Shown in pieces: positions 16,002 through 24,463 of a stretch of 64,000 bases of DNA; position 1 is the first letter of the stretch, and the number at the start of each line of letters is the position of its first letter. Origin of the DNA: an uncultured Spirochaetales bacterium (GTDB lineage Bacteria > Spirochaetota > Spirochaetia > Sphaerochaetales > Sphaerochaetaceae); assembly GCA_949289305.1 (NCBI GenBank), contig CASENB010000002.1, positions 1-64,000 on the forward strand, in the 5' to 3' direction. A program made the translations under genes and the position numbers. Below the pieces are notes generated by a model. That model did not search any database, had not been told where the DNA came from, and saw nothing but the letters and a program-made list of their open reading frames with translations.

Positions 16002-16870
16002 TAAATCACACCCCCTTGGAGGCTTAAGGCCATGTTGAAATACCTATCGACCTCCTCGCTTTTCAGTTCCTTATTCTCTACTATCGTTCTTGTTCCATCA
16101 GTTCTTATCATCTGAGAGAGCGCTTTGAAATCTAAGCTTCCTCCGCTTCGTCTTATCTCCTGCACGACCATGTTCCTAAGCAACGTAGTAAACGTGCCGG
16201 CATTCCTTTCATTTTCAAACTCTATTAAAGCCGACAAGTAATAGACGCCGTTATCCACGCTGATAGTAAGCAGCGCATAGGAAATGTTAGTAAGCGTTGC
16301 AAGAGGAAGATCAAATCCTAAAGAGATCATCGTTTTGGGATTATTCACATAAAAAGCCATCAAAGGCTCCGCCATTGCATTTGCTATCTCAGAAGGAATT
16401 AATATCGTTCTGTTTTCTATGGTGTCAGATACAACCTTCTCGTAATCAGAAGTTGAAAAGAGAAGTATTCCATTTTCAGGCACTCCTATATTGATCTTTC
16501 CATTGCTATAGTACTTCTCGTCAGTTCCTCTTACCCTGTCAAAACCGTCCATAGAATCTATGACAGCAGGAACAAGGAGTGTCCCGAAATTTCCTTCCAA
16601 TGCCCCGTAGATATTCCAATCCTCGATAGGAAGCGGATAGATGTCGCTATTCTTCGGATCTAAAGCAACGCTGACTCTATCAGTGCGCTCAAGAACTGCA
16701 TTCTCATTTAGCTCGCTCTTCTCTTCTTTTAAGGCAGATGCATCCACTGTTACGACAACCTCAGCCTCTTTGCCCATTGCCTGAAAGAAATACTCGCTAT
16801 CAAATGGGCTATGATGAACACAGCCCGTAATGATTAACACAAGAAAAATGAGAAATGCTATCTTTTTCAT
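16001..16870 (-). CDS. Putative lipoprotein, unknown function
   Basis: 289 residues. A lipoprotein signal peptide with lipobox ITGC (Cys about 17) predicts lipid anchoring. No domain is recognised in the mature part. It overlaps the ileS stop by four bases, so translation is probably coupled to ileS. Confidence 0.65.
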   Translation of the reverse strand: MKKIAFLIFLVLIITGCVHHSPFDSEYFFQAMGKEAEVVVTVDASALKEEKSELNENAVLERTDRVSVALDPKNSDIYPLPIEDWNIYGALEGNFGTLLVPAVIDSMDGFDRVRGTDEKYYSNGKINIGVPENGILLFSTSDYEKVVSDTIENRTILIPSEIANAMAEPLMAFYVNNPKTMISLGFDLPLATLTNISYALLTISVDNGVYYLSALIEFENERNAGTFTTLLRNMVVQEIRRSGGSLDFKALSQMIRTDGTRTIVENKELKSEEVDRYFNMALSLQGGVI

Positions 16871-19800
16871 ACTTTGCTTAACTTCAACTTAACCTTTGAG
16901 TCTGCGACTTCACTCTCTTTTCCATCGTTGTCCTTAATCTCAAGACTATTAGAAAGCGTCTCCTGAGAGATATATGATGAGAATGCTTTCACAGCATCGT
17001 CGATCCTTCCCTCTCCCTTGATCTCGACATTGATGTGGTCAGAAACTTCAAATCCAGAATCCTTTCTCTCAGACTGTATCAAGCGAACGATATCCCTTGC
17101 AATTCCTTCTAAGAGAAGTTCTTCAGTGACGTTCGTATCGAATCCTACGGTGAGGTTTCCTTCGTTGAGAACTTTTACGTTCTCTTTCTCGCTTCTCTGA
17201 ATTGCAAGATCCTTATCGCTTATGTCGATAGAACCGTTTGAGTACTCAACAGTCTTAACGTTTCCATCTAACAGAGATGCAATCTCTTCACTCTTGAAGC
17301 CTTGGATTATTGCAGCAACTTCCTTCATGCTCTTTCCAAGCTTAGAACCAAGAACCTTGAAGTTAGCCTTAGCTGAATATGTTACAAGATCTGTCTCATT
17401 GCTCTCAATGAGAACCTTCTTTACGTTGAGCTCTTCCTTTATAATATCGCTGCTTCGAGAGAGGATATTTCTTTCATTCTCATCCCTATCTACAATAAAG
17501 AATTGAGAAAGCGGCTGCCTGATCTTCAGATTAGAAGAACTTCTTAAAGCACGACCCATTGCAATAGCTTTCATTGCAAGACTCATCTCTTCTTCAAGCT
17601 TCTCATCCCTCTCCTCTGCCTTATATTCAGGCCAGAATGTTAAATGGATGGATTCAGGCATGTCGTCTGTTCTTAGATTCTGATAGATCTCTTCTGTGAC
17701 AAACGGAACTAGAGGGCACGCAACCTGCATTGTGGTCATCAATACCTTATAAAGGGTATCGTATGCCTCTTTCTTATCGCTGTCGTTCTCACTTCTCCAG
17801 AATCTTCTTCTGCTGCGCCTGATATACCAGTTGTTAAGATCGTCAACAAAGGCCTTTATAGCGTTACATGCACCCTGTACGTCGTATGTGTCAAATGCAG
17901 TCTGTACGTTTAAGATGAGGCGGTTCGTAGCGCTTATAATCCATCTGTCCAGAGGATTTTTCAAATCTTTATAATCTGTCTTTCCTGGTTCATAACCGTC
18001 GATATTCGCATAGGTTACGAAGAACGAATACGCGTTCCATAGAGGGATTAAAAGGCTCTTAAGAACGTCTTTTACCATATCGTCGTTGAACTTGAGATCG
18101 TCAGCTCTTACCAGTGAAGAATCGACAAGGGCAAAGCGGAGCGCATCAGCACCATACATCTTCACAAGCTCCATAGGATCTGTGTAGTTGTGCTCGCTCT
18201 TGCTCATCTTTCTTCCGTCTTCTGCTAAAACAATTCCAGATACGATACAGTTATAGAATGCAGGCTTCTCAAACAAAGCAGCAGCAAGAACAGTGAGGGA
18301 ATAGAACCATCCCCTAGTCTGATCCAGCCCTTCATTGATAAAGTCGGCAGGGAATATCCTCTTGAATCTTTCTTTATTTTCAAACGGATAGTGCTGCTGA
18401 GCATATGGCATGCTTCCAGATTCAAACCAACAGTCGAGAACATCAGGAATTCTTCTCATCGTTCCCTTTCCATCAGGACTTGGCCATGTGAGATCATCTA
18501 CATAATGCTTATGCAGGTCTTCTACCTTCTTTCCGCATTTTTCCTCAAGCTCAGCTCTGCTTCCGATTACTTCGATATAGTCGGATCCGTCGCACTTCCA
18601 GATTGGGATAGGATTTCCCCAGAATCTGTTTCTGCTGATTGCCCAGTCCTTAGCTCCTTCGAGCCATTTTCCGAATCTTCCGTGCTTGATATGGCTTGGA
18701 ACCCATGTGATCTGCTCATTTGCTTCAAGCATGTGCTTCTTAATCTTCTGAACGTCTACGAACCAGCAGCTCATAGCCCTGTAGATCAAAGGACTATGTG
18801 TTCTCCAACAGAAAGGATATGAGTGGAGATAGTTCTCCCTCTTAACAAGCTTCCCGTTCTTCTTGAGCCATTCTATGATGCTCTTATCTGCATCTTTTAC
18901 GAATACGCCCTTCCAATCTGGAACCTCGTCTGTAAAACAGCATGCAGAGTCTATAGGGCAAACTGTTGGAATACCAGTTCCCTTTAATACGTTGTAGTCG
19001 TCTTCACCAAATCCTGGGGCAGTATGTACGATGCCGCATCCGTCTTCAGTCGTTACATAGTCTCCACAGACAACGATGAACGCACCATGCTCCTTGAGAT
19101 TTGCAAAATATGGGAATAGAGGCTCATAAGTTCTTCCTTTAAGCTCGATTCCCTTCATCTTCTTAACGATCTTATAGCCCTTATTGTCCTTATAATACTT
19201 GCCGATTAGATTCTCAGCTAAATAGTATTTGTCGCCGCTCTCCTCATCTTCGATCAATACGTAATCAATATCTGGACCTACTGCTAAAGCAAGGTTTGAT
19301 GGAAGAGTCCAAGGAGTTGTCGTCCATGCAAGGAAGTATGTGTTCTCCTCTCCGTCAGCCTTGAAGCGTACAGTTACAGCAGGATCGACTACATCCTGAT
19401 AGCCTCCAAGGTTTACTTCCATGTTAGATAGCGGACACTCAAGTTTAGGAGAATAAGGAAGGATGTTAAACCCTTCATAGATGTAACCTTTCTCATACAG
19501 CGTTTTAAATACCCACCATACGCTCTCCATGAAATCAGGATCCATCGTCTTATAATCGTTATCGAAATCTACCCAGCGTCCCATGCGGGTTACGTACTCT
19601 CTCCATTCATTCGTATAAAGCTGGACTTTAGAACGGCATGTCTCGTTAAATTTATCAACGCCATAGTCCTGAATTGCCTGATGGCCATGAATGTTTAACT
19701 CCTTCTCTACTAGGCTCTCGATTGGAACTCCATGGCAATCCCATCCGAAACGACGGATAACCCTCTTTCCCTTCATCGTCTGATAGCGTGGGATGGCATC

Positions 19801-19995
19801 TTTTATAGTACCGGGAACAAGATGTCCAAAGTGAGGAAGACCTGTTGCAAACGGAGGTCCGTCATAGAATACATACTCATTGTCCTCAGGTCGCTCTTCG
19901 ATTGATTTTTTGAAGATATCCCTATCCTTCCAAAACTTCAAAACGCCCTCTTCCATTTTTGGAAAATCGACTTTATTAGAAACTGAGTGGAACAT
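16867..19995 (-). CDS. ileS: Isoleucyl-tRNA synthetase
   Basis: About 1042 residues, the long eukaryote-like IleRS type common in spirochaetes and other bacteria. Visible motifs are HIGH-like PHFGHLVPG (about 54), the CP1 editing domain with TTPWTLPSN (about 227), and KMSKS as GRKMSKSEHN (about 597). I use the ATG at 19995 (MFHSVSNK) with AGGAG upstream; an in-frame extension to 20019 has no Shine-Dalgarno. The gene lies behind a folded 5' leader and a good promoter. Confidence 0.93.
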   Translation of the reverse strand: MFHSVSNKVDFPKMEEGVLKFWKDRDIFKKSIEERPEDNEYVFYDGPPFATGLPHFGHLVPGTIKDAIPRYQTMKGKRVIRRFGWDCHGVPIESLVEKELNIHGHQAIQDYGVDKFNETCRSKVQLYTNEWREYVTRMGRWVDFDNDYKTMDPDFMESVWWVFKTLYEKGYIYEGFNILPYSPKLECPLSNMEVNLGGYQDVVDPAVTVRFKADGEENTYFLAWTTTPWTLPSNLALAVGPDIDYVLIEDEESGDKYYLAENLIGKYYKDNKGYKIVKKMKGIELKGRTYEPLFPYFANLKEHGAFIVVCGDYVTTEDGCGIVHTAPGFGEDDYNVLKGTGIPTVCPIDSACCFTDEVPDWKGVFVKDADKSIIEWLKKNGKLVKRENYLHSYPFCWRTHSPLIYRAMSCWFVDVQKIKKHMLEANEQITWVPSHIKHGRFGKWLEGAKDWAISRNRFWGNPIPIWKCDGSDYIEVIGSRAELEEKCGKKVEDLHKHYVDDLTWPSPDGKGTMRRIPDVLDCWFESGSMPYAQQHYPFENKERFKRIFPADFINEGLDQTRGWFYSLTVLAAALFEKPAFYNCIVSGIVLAEDGRKMSKSEHNYTDPMELVKMYGADALRFALVDSSLVRADDLKFNDDMVKDVLKSLLIPLWNAYSFFVTYANIDGYEPGKTDYKDLKNPLDRWIISATNRLILNVQTAFDTYDVQGACNAIKAFVDDLNNWYIRRSRRRFWRSENDSDKKEAYDTLYKVLMTTMQVACPLVPFVTEEIYQNLRTDDMPESIHLTFWPEYKAEERDEKLEEEMSLAMKAIAMGRALRSSSNLKIRQPLSQFFIVDRDENERNILSRSSDIIKEELNVKKVLIESNETDLVTYSAKANFKVLGSKLGKSMKEVAAIIQGFKSEEIASLLDGNVKTVEYSNGSIDISDKDLAIQRSEKENVKVLNEGNLTVGFDTNVTEELLLEGIARDIVRLIQSERKDSGFEVSDHINVEIKGEGRIDDAVKAFSSYISQETLSNSLEIKDNDGKESEVADSKVKLKLSKV

Positions 19996-20019
19996 TACGT
20001 GAAAACTCCTATCTCGCAT

Positions 20020-20147
20020 ATAGTGGACGCTCCCATTTCCGAATGTTCGGAAGCGGGGGCTTCAAGGATACTCCTTGGCTTTTACTGCTTATCTCGTTAA
20101 GGTGTTCTTTCAAGTCTACCTTTGGTAGAAAAGCCTTTCCAAGCCCC
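20020..20147 (-). ncRNA. Structured 5' leader RNA of ileS
   Basis: On the minus strand, the predicted transcript starts within a few bases of GGGGCTT (20147-20141), which pairs with AAGCCCC (20062-20056) and closes the domain. Inside are a GGCTTTT/AAAAGCC helix, the hairpins CTACC-AAA-GGTAG and CTTA/TAAG, and AAGGA-GTA-TCCTT. After the domain come a TTCCGAA/TTCGGAA hairpin (20052-20037) and the ileS Shine-Dalgarno. The pairings are all exact and nested, so a folded regulatory leader is likely. I see no T-box signature sequence and match no riboswitch class known to me. No T tract follows, so any control would probably act on translation. Confidence 0.5.
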
Positions 20148-20150
20148 TTT

Positions 20151-20179
20151 ATAGTATCGCAGGGGCCAATATATTTCAA
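20151..20179 (-). promoter_or_regulatory. ileS promoter
   Basis: On the minus strand, -35 TTGAAA (20179-20174), 17-nt spacer, -10 TACTAT (20156-20151). The predicted start lies right at the first helix of the leader RNA. Confidence 0.6.
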
Positions 20180-20241
20180 TCCTCATAAATAAGCTTTAAT
20201 TTGCATGAAAAAAGAAGTATCATCTACAAACGGAAGAGTAA

Positions 20242-21594
20242 ATGAAGAGATACCCGCTTAGCGATAAACTGAAAGAATTTGGCAGAGAGTTTACTAAAAA
20301 CGGCTTCTCCCTATACCTCGTAGGGGGCTCTGTAAGAGATTTTCTTCTAAAGAAAGAAAACCACGATTTCGATTTCACTACGGATGCAGAGCCAGATGAT
20401 GTGAAGAGGATATTCAGACGAACAATCGATACCGGAATAAAACACGGAACGGTGACTGTCCTCTTCAAAGGGGATATGTACGAGGTGACGACATTCAGAA
20501 CTGAAGGGGAATACAAAGACAGCAGACACCCTGAGAGCGTATCTTTTGTAAAAAATTTAGACGAAGATCTAAAGAGAAGGGATTTCACAATAAACGCCCT
20601 AGCCGCCTCTATTGAAGACGGAAGAATCATAGACAATCATGAAGGACTGAAAGATCTGAAGAAAAAGAGGATAAGGGCAATAGGAGATCCAAAAGAAAGA
20701 TTTAAAGAAGATGCGCTAAGAATGATGAGAGCATGCCGTTTTTCAGCAAAGCTATCTTTCGATATAGAGGAAGAAACACTTAATGCTATAAAGGATCTGC
20801 ATGAGAACATAAGGGCAGTCTCTGCAGAAAGGATAAAAGAGGAACTCTTTGCGCTCATCCTCTCTTCCGATCCGATAAGAGGTCTTGAATATATGAGAAT
20901 TACAGGCCTTATGGATGTGCTTCTTCCTGAACTTTCAGCTACATATGGCTTTTGCCAAGGCGGCATGCATAAACTGGATTTGTACCATCACCTGCTTGCA
21001 AGCCTCTATTATGCAAAAGAGAACGAACATAATCCATATGTGCGCCTTAGCGCCCTATTCCACGATATTGGCAAGATAAGCACCCGAGAAGAATCAGATG
21101 ACAGGGAATACTCTTTTTACGGACACGAGGAAGTGGGAGCACGGCTTTACGAGGATATTGCAGATAGATTAAAAACGAGCAATGAAGAGAAATTCAGGGT
21201 GAGCCACCTTATAAGAAACCATATGTTTTCATATTCATCATCATGGAGCGATGCCGCAGTAAGAAGGTTTATAAAAAGAGTCGGAAAAGAAAATATAAAC
21301 GATCTGATAGATTTAAGGGTGGATGATGCAGAAGCAATAAGCGGAAAAGTAAATAGCCAAGGACTTTTAGAACTGATGGATAGGATAAAAGACGAATATG
21401 AAAAGGAAAACGCCATTAGTTTGAAGGATCTGAAAATAAACGGAGATGACCTTATAAAAGAAAAAATTATTAAGCCATCGAAGAAGATGGGAGAGATATT
21501 AAACAGACTTTTAGATGAAGTTATCGAATATCCGGAAAGAAACGAAAGAGAGTATCTACTTGCTCGATCTAGAGAGCTAGTCCAAGAGATTTAA
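20242..21594 (+). CDS. cca: CCA tRNA nucleotidyltransferase with HD domain
   Basis: 450 residues. The class II nucleotidyltransferase head shows LVGGSVRD (about 26-33) with the catalytic pair HDFDFTT (about 45). RRDFTINALA (about 112) and the template motif EDALRMMRACRFSAKL (about 156) follow. An HD phosphohydrolase domain with HDIGK lies at about 274. It adds or repairs the 3' CCA of tRNAs, in keeping with the tRNA-Gln gene here, which has no encoded CCA. A poly(A) polymerase role cannot be excluded by reading alone. GGAAG precedes the start. The 3' end overlaps the convergent rnc by 26 bp. Confidence 0.87.
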   Translation: MKRYPLSDKLKEFGREFTKNGFSLYLVGGSVRDFLLKKENHDFDFTTDAEPDDVKRIFRRTIDTGIKHGTVTVLFKGDMYEVTTFRTEGEYKDSRHPESVSFVKNLDEDLKRRDFTINALAASIEDGRIIDNHEGLKDLKKKRIRAIGDPKERFKEDALRMMRACRFSAKLSFDIEEETLNAIKDLHENIRAVSAERIKEELFALILSSDPIRGLEYMRITGLMDVLLPELSATYGFCQGGMHKLDLYHHLLASLYYAKENEHNPYVRLSALFHDIGKISTREESDDREYSFYGHEEVGARLYEDIADRLKTSNEEKFRVSHLIRNHMFSYSSSWSDAAVRRFIKRVGKENINDLIDLRVDDAEAISGKVNSQGLLELMDRIKDEYEKENAISLKDLKINGDDLIKEKIIKPSKKMGEILNRLLDEVIEYPERNEREYLLARSRELVQEI

Positions 21595-22309
21595 GCGCAA
21601 TGTGGGCTGCGCTCTGCTCCGCACTTTTCTTATTCTTTCCAATAGCCGGGCCGTACTCCTTATCAAGTACGATAACAGAAACTTTAAATTCCTGGCTGTG
21701 GTCAGGTCCGCTCTGGCTTATAAGCTTATACTTAGGAAGTTCCTTCCTCTTTTTTTGAAGATACTCTTGAAGCTGCGTCTTGTAATCTTTGAAATCAAGA
21801 CTACCCTTTAGGTAGCGATCGATCTGGTCTTTGATAAAAGACAGAGTATAGCGTCTTGCAGCATCTAGCCCCTGATCAAGATAGATTGCGGCAATAACGG
21901 CCTCCATAGCATCTGCAAGGACAGCCTTCTTTCTCTTTCCGCCCTGCAGCTCTTCGCCATGCCCCATCAGAAGATATTTATCGAAGTGCATCGAAACTGC
22001 AATTTCAGAGAGGCTCTCTTCGCTTACGACGCTAGCCTTGATCTTAGAAAAATCGCCTTCATTAAGGCTTTTAAAAGATGAGAATAGATATTCAGCCGTT
22101 ATCATGCCAAGCACGCTATCTCCTAAGAACTCTAGTCGTTCGTTGTTATCTACGTCTCCTCTTTGTTCGTTAGAGTAGGATGTATGCGTGAATGCAAGAT
22201 TCAAATATCTAATATCGTTGAATTTTAGTCCGTATTTCTCTTCAAAAGAGAAAAGCTCCCTTTCACGCTCTAACGTCATTTTGGGAGCTTTGATTACTTG
22301 AGCACTCAA
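21569..22309 (-). CDS. rnc: Ribonuclease III
   Basis: 246 residues. The RNase III signature NNERLEFLGDSVLG (about 55-68) carries the catalytic acids, and a double-stranded-RNA-binding domain forms the last 70 residues (DYKTQLQEYLQ to the end). It cleaves rRNA precursors and duplexes formed by antisense RNAs, which is relevant to the antisense pairs proposed at 61.3-62.2 kb. The start is uncertain: TTG at 22309 just after the acpP stop, or ATG at about 22279 (MTLERERE). Confidence 0.92.
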   Translation of the reverse strand: MSAQVIKAPKMTLERERELFSFEEKYGLKFNDIRYLNLAFTHTSYSNEQRGDVDNNERLEFLGDSVLGMITAEYLFSSFKSLNEGDFSKIKASVVSEESLSEIAVSMHFDKYLLMGHGEELQGGKRKKAVLADAMEAVIAAIYLDQGLDAARRYTLSFIKDQIDRYLKGSLDFKDYKTQLQEYLQKKRKELPKYKLISQSGPDHSQEFKVSVIVLDKEYGPAIGKNKKSAEQSAAHIALKSLGLAL

Positions 22310-22310
22310 T

Positions 22311-22553
22311 TCAGCTCAATTCCTTTGCAAGGTAGCGTACAGCATCTCCAACAGTTTCAAATTCGTTGGCCATGTCATCGCTGATCGTGACACCGAGTTC
22401 CTCTTCAATTGCATAAACAAGTTCGTATGTGTCTAAGCTATCTGCGCCAAGATCCTTTCTGAAATTTGCATCCATTGTAATCTTTGCAGGATCAATTGAA
22501 AGCTTCTCTACTACGAGATCTTTAACTTTGGAAAATACTTCGTTCTCTGTCAT
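22311..22553 (-). CDS. acpP: Acyl carrier protein
   Basis: 80 residues, very acidic, with the 4'-phosphopantetheine site GADSLDTYELV (Ser about 38). It carries acyl chains in fatty-acid synthesis. The order rpmF-acpP-rnc is a common bacterial arrangement. Confidence 0.95.
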   Translation of the reverse strand: MTENEVFSKVKDLVVEKLSIDPAKITMDANFRKDLGADSLDTYELVYAIEEELGVTISDDMANEFETVGDAVRYLAKELS

Positions 22554-22573
22554 GTTGTAAAACCCTCTCTAGA

Positions 22574-22759
22574 TTATTCCTCATCCTTTACAACAACCTG
22601 ACGTCCTGCGTAATATCCGCACTTTGGGCATACACGATGTGAAGGAATAAGGTTTCCACATGTCTGGCATTCGCTCAGATTTGGAGCGGAGAGCTTCATA
22701 TTAGCTGCCTTTCTTGATGCAGCTTTTGCTTTTGATGTTTTATACTTAGGAGTTGCCAT
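22574..22759 (-). CDS. rpmF: 50S ribosomal protein L32
   Basis: 61 residues: MATPKYKTSKAK start, then CQTCGNLIPSHRVCPKCGYY, the zinc-binding four-cysteine centre of L32. GAGG lies before the ATG and a strong promoter upstream. First gene of rpmF-acpP-rnc. Confidence 0.95.
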   Translation of the reverse strand: MATPKYKTSKAKAASRKAANMKLSAPNLSECQTCGNLIPSHRVCPKCGYYAGRQVVVKDEE

Positions 22760-22799
22760 TTGTAAACCTCTTCTACATTATTTTTTCCGACATCTCACG

Positions 22800-22828
22800 A
22801 TATTACCAAAAGTAAAATATCGCGTCAA
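22800..22828 (-). promoter_or_regulatory. rpmF-acpP-rnc promoter
   Basis: Minus strand: -35 TTGACG (22828-22823), 17-nt spacer, -10 TAATAT (22805-22800) with a TGG extension just before it. Confidence 0.7.
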
Positions 22829-22879
22829 CGGTTTTTATGAAAAGATAGCCAATTAAGCCCCACTCTTTTCTGACACTCT

Positions 22880-22908
22880 TTGCCAAATGTGTTAGAATCT
22901 ATTATACA
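22880..22908 (+). promoter_or_regulatory. Promoter in front of a small basic ORF
   Basis: Plus strand: -35 TTGCCA (22880-22885), 17-nt spacer, -10 TATACA (22903-22908). An ATG follows seven bases later at 22916. No other plus-strand gene follows before the convergent ybaK. Confidence 0.5.
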
Positions 22909-22915
22909 CTACTTT

Positions 22916-23020
22916 ATGAAGTTATCAAGGCAAAAGCGGAAAATAGGCAAATATTTACACTTAAAACTAACTTTTAAGTACAAACAGCTCTTAAAACATA
23001 ATACATCTCTGATGATCTGA
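22916..23020 (+). CDS. Candidate small basic protein (34 aa)
   Basis: A 34-codon open frame that would escape ordinary ORF length cut-offs. The peptide is strongly basic (MKLSRQKRKIGKY start, about 10 Lys plus Arg and His) with no membrane segment. It begins seven bases after the -10 of a good promoter, so it would be translated from a leaderless mRNA. No homologue is recognised. The transcript could instead be a small RNA. Confidence 0.35.
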   Translation: MKLSRQKRKIGKYLHLKLTFKYKQLLKHNTSLMI

Positions 23021-23028
23021 AATTAGCT

Positions 23029-23508
23029 CTATTGCTTCACAACGTCTTTAAGTTCTGCCTTCGTCATCCTTATAAGATCTTCTAATTTGATTTTAATTTG
23101 CATTCCCCTTCTTCCCGCACTGACCATTATCTCATCAAACAGGATCGCACTCTCATCTATTACGGTATTAAAATTCTTTTTCATTCCTATTGGAGAGCAT
23201 CCTCCATGGACATACCCCGTAAGAGGAAGAAGTTCTTTCTGTTTTATCATCTCGATGTCTTTTACATTAACAGCCTTAGCTGCCTTTTTAAGATCAAGTT
23301 CGTTCTCCACAGGGATGCAGAACACAAAATGTTCCCTGTTTTTCTCCGAATACGTTACAAGCGTCTTAAACACCTGTTCAGGATCTTCTCCAAGGGCATT
23401 TGCGACCTCTTTGCCGCTTACGTATTTTTCTGCATCATATTCAAATGTCTCATACTCTACTTTCGCCGCATCTAAAAGGCGCATTGCATTTGTCTTATCG
23501 TTTTTCAC
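23029..23508 (-). CDS. ybaK: Cys-tRNA(Pro)/aminoacyl-tRNA deacylase YbaK
   Basis: About 159 residues from a GTG at 23508 (VKNDKTNAMRLL); a GTG six codons upstream (23526) is also open. It belongs to the YbaK/EbsC family: TNAMRLLDAAKV start, VFKTLV (about 54) with the conserved lysine, and GGCSPIGMKK (about 106). YbaK hydrolyses Cys-tRNA-Pro made by mistake by prolyl-tRNA synthetase. It stands alone between two plus-strand small genes. Confidence 0.87.
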   Translation of the reverse strand: MKNDKTNAMRLLDAAKVEYETFEYDAEKYVSGKEVANALGEDPEQVFKTLVTYSEKNREHFVFCIPVENELDLKKAAKAVNVKDIEMIKQKELLPLTGYVHGGCSPIGMKKNFNTVIDESAILFDEIMVSAGRRGMQIKIKLEDLIRMTKAELKDVVKQ

Positions 23509-23546
23509 AAGTAAAACTATTACCACTTGGAAAAGATGCGATCAAG

Positions 23547-23849
23547 ATGAATAATAGCAATATGGATTTAAAAAAGATAATCAGACAGGCATTTTTAATA
23601 CCCGTCTATTTATATAAAGGGCTGATCAGTCCGTTTGCAGGTCCATCCTGCCGCTACATCCCCTCATGTTCTTCATATTTCGTAGAGGCAGTGCTGAAAC
23701 ACGGAGTGATAAAAGGCACGATACTAGGAGTATCAAGGCTTACAAGGTGTTCTGGCCGCTATTTAGGAGGCCCCGATCCTGTGCCTGAGAAATTCTCATT
23801 TAAAGAGATCAGGGACAATTATAAACGATATAGAAAAAGGAGGACTTAA
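23547..23849 (+). CDS. yidD: Membrane protein insertion efficiency factor YidD
   Basis: About 100 residues. The family core is clear: IYKG-like LYKGLISP, then CRYIPSCSSYFVEAV with the conserved cysteines, and GGPDPVPE. YidD assists insertion of inner-membrane proteins. It usually sits beside rnpA and yidC, but here it is isolated next to udk. I chose the ATG at 23547; an ATG at 23562 is possible. The longer upstream frame to 23400 runs antisense to ybaK and is not real. Confidence 0.85.
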   Translation: MNNSNMDLKKIIRQAFLIPVYLYKGLISPFAGPSCRYIPSCSSYFVEAVLKHGVIKGTILGVSRLTRCSGRYLGGPDPVPEKFSFKEIRDNYKRYRKRRT

Positions 23850-23858
23850 TCCTCCTCT
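23838..23858. terminator. Hairpin between convergent yidD and udk
   Basis: AGGAGG/CCTCCT stem placed over the stop codons of the two convergent genes. It lacks a strong T tract on either side, so it is a likely but weak bidirectional terminator. Confidence 0.4.
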
Positions 23859-24463
23859 CTCAAAATTGAGGACACGAAAGAGAAAAGCACCTTCATCGCA
23901 TTTTCATTGTATCCTCCTTCAGGGATAATGATATCAGCAAACTCCTTTGTCGGCTCTATGAAACTGTAGTGGCCTGGCCTTACGACTTCCGTATACTGTT
24001 TGATGACGCTCTCCATAGTGCGTCCTCTTTCTTCTATATCCCTTTTCAATCTGCGGATGAATCTGATGTCGGCAGGAGTATCGACATAGATTTTCAAATC
24101 GAGAAGATTCCTGATTCTCTCGTCATACAGCACCATCAGGCCATCAAGGATTATAAGCTTCTTAGGCTTTAATGTTACCATCTCGCTTTTTCTTGAATGC
24201 GTTACGAAGTCATACTGAGGCATCTTTGTCTCCCTGCCCTCTTTGAGATCATTGAGGTTTTTAAGCATCAAATCCATGTCGAAGGCATCTGGATGGTCAA
24301 AGTTTACTGCCGTAATATTGTCGTTGCTTACCTCTGGCGCACTTTTGTAATAGTTGTCCTGCTCGATTAAAAGGCACTCAGGAGAAAGCGCCTCTATCCT
24401 TTTTACTACAGTGCTCTTTCCGCTTCCTGAGCCGCCTGTTATTCCAATTAGCTTAACACTCAT
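23846..24463 (-). CDS. udk: Uridine kinase
   Basis: 205 residues. The P-loop ITGGSGSGKST (about 8-18) and the uridine-kinase signatures FDHPDAFD (about 54) and RFIRRLKRDIEERG (about 133) are present. It phosphorylates uridine and cytidine in salvage. It is the last gene of ftsH-lepA-galM-udk, overlapping galM by four bases. Confidence 0.9.
   Translation of the reverse strand: MSVKLIGITGGSGSGKSTVVKRIEALSPECLLIEQDNYYKSAPEVSNDNITAVNFDHPDAFDMDLMLKNLNDLKEGRETKMPQYDFVTHSRKSEMVTLKPKKLIILDGLMVLYDERIRNLLDLKIYVDTPADIRFIRRLKRDIEERGRTMESVIKQYTEVVRPGHYSFIEPTKEFADIIIPEGGYNENAMKVLFSFVSSILREED

Noticed and set aside
20020..20147. T-box riboswitch before ileS
   Set aside because: The conserved T-box antiterminator sequence is absent and no intrinsic terminator follows; kept as an unassigned structured leader.
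23400..23546. N-terminal extension of YidD
   Set aside because: The extension is antisense to ybaK and lacks YidD-family similarity; the family sequence begins after 23547.
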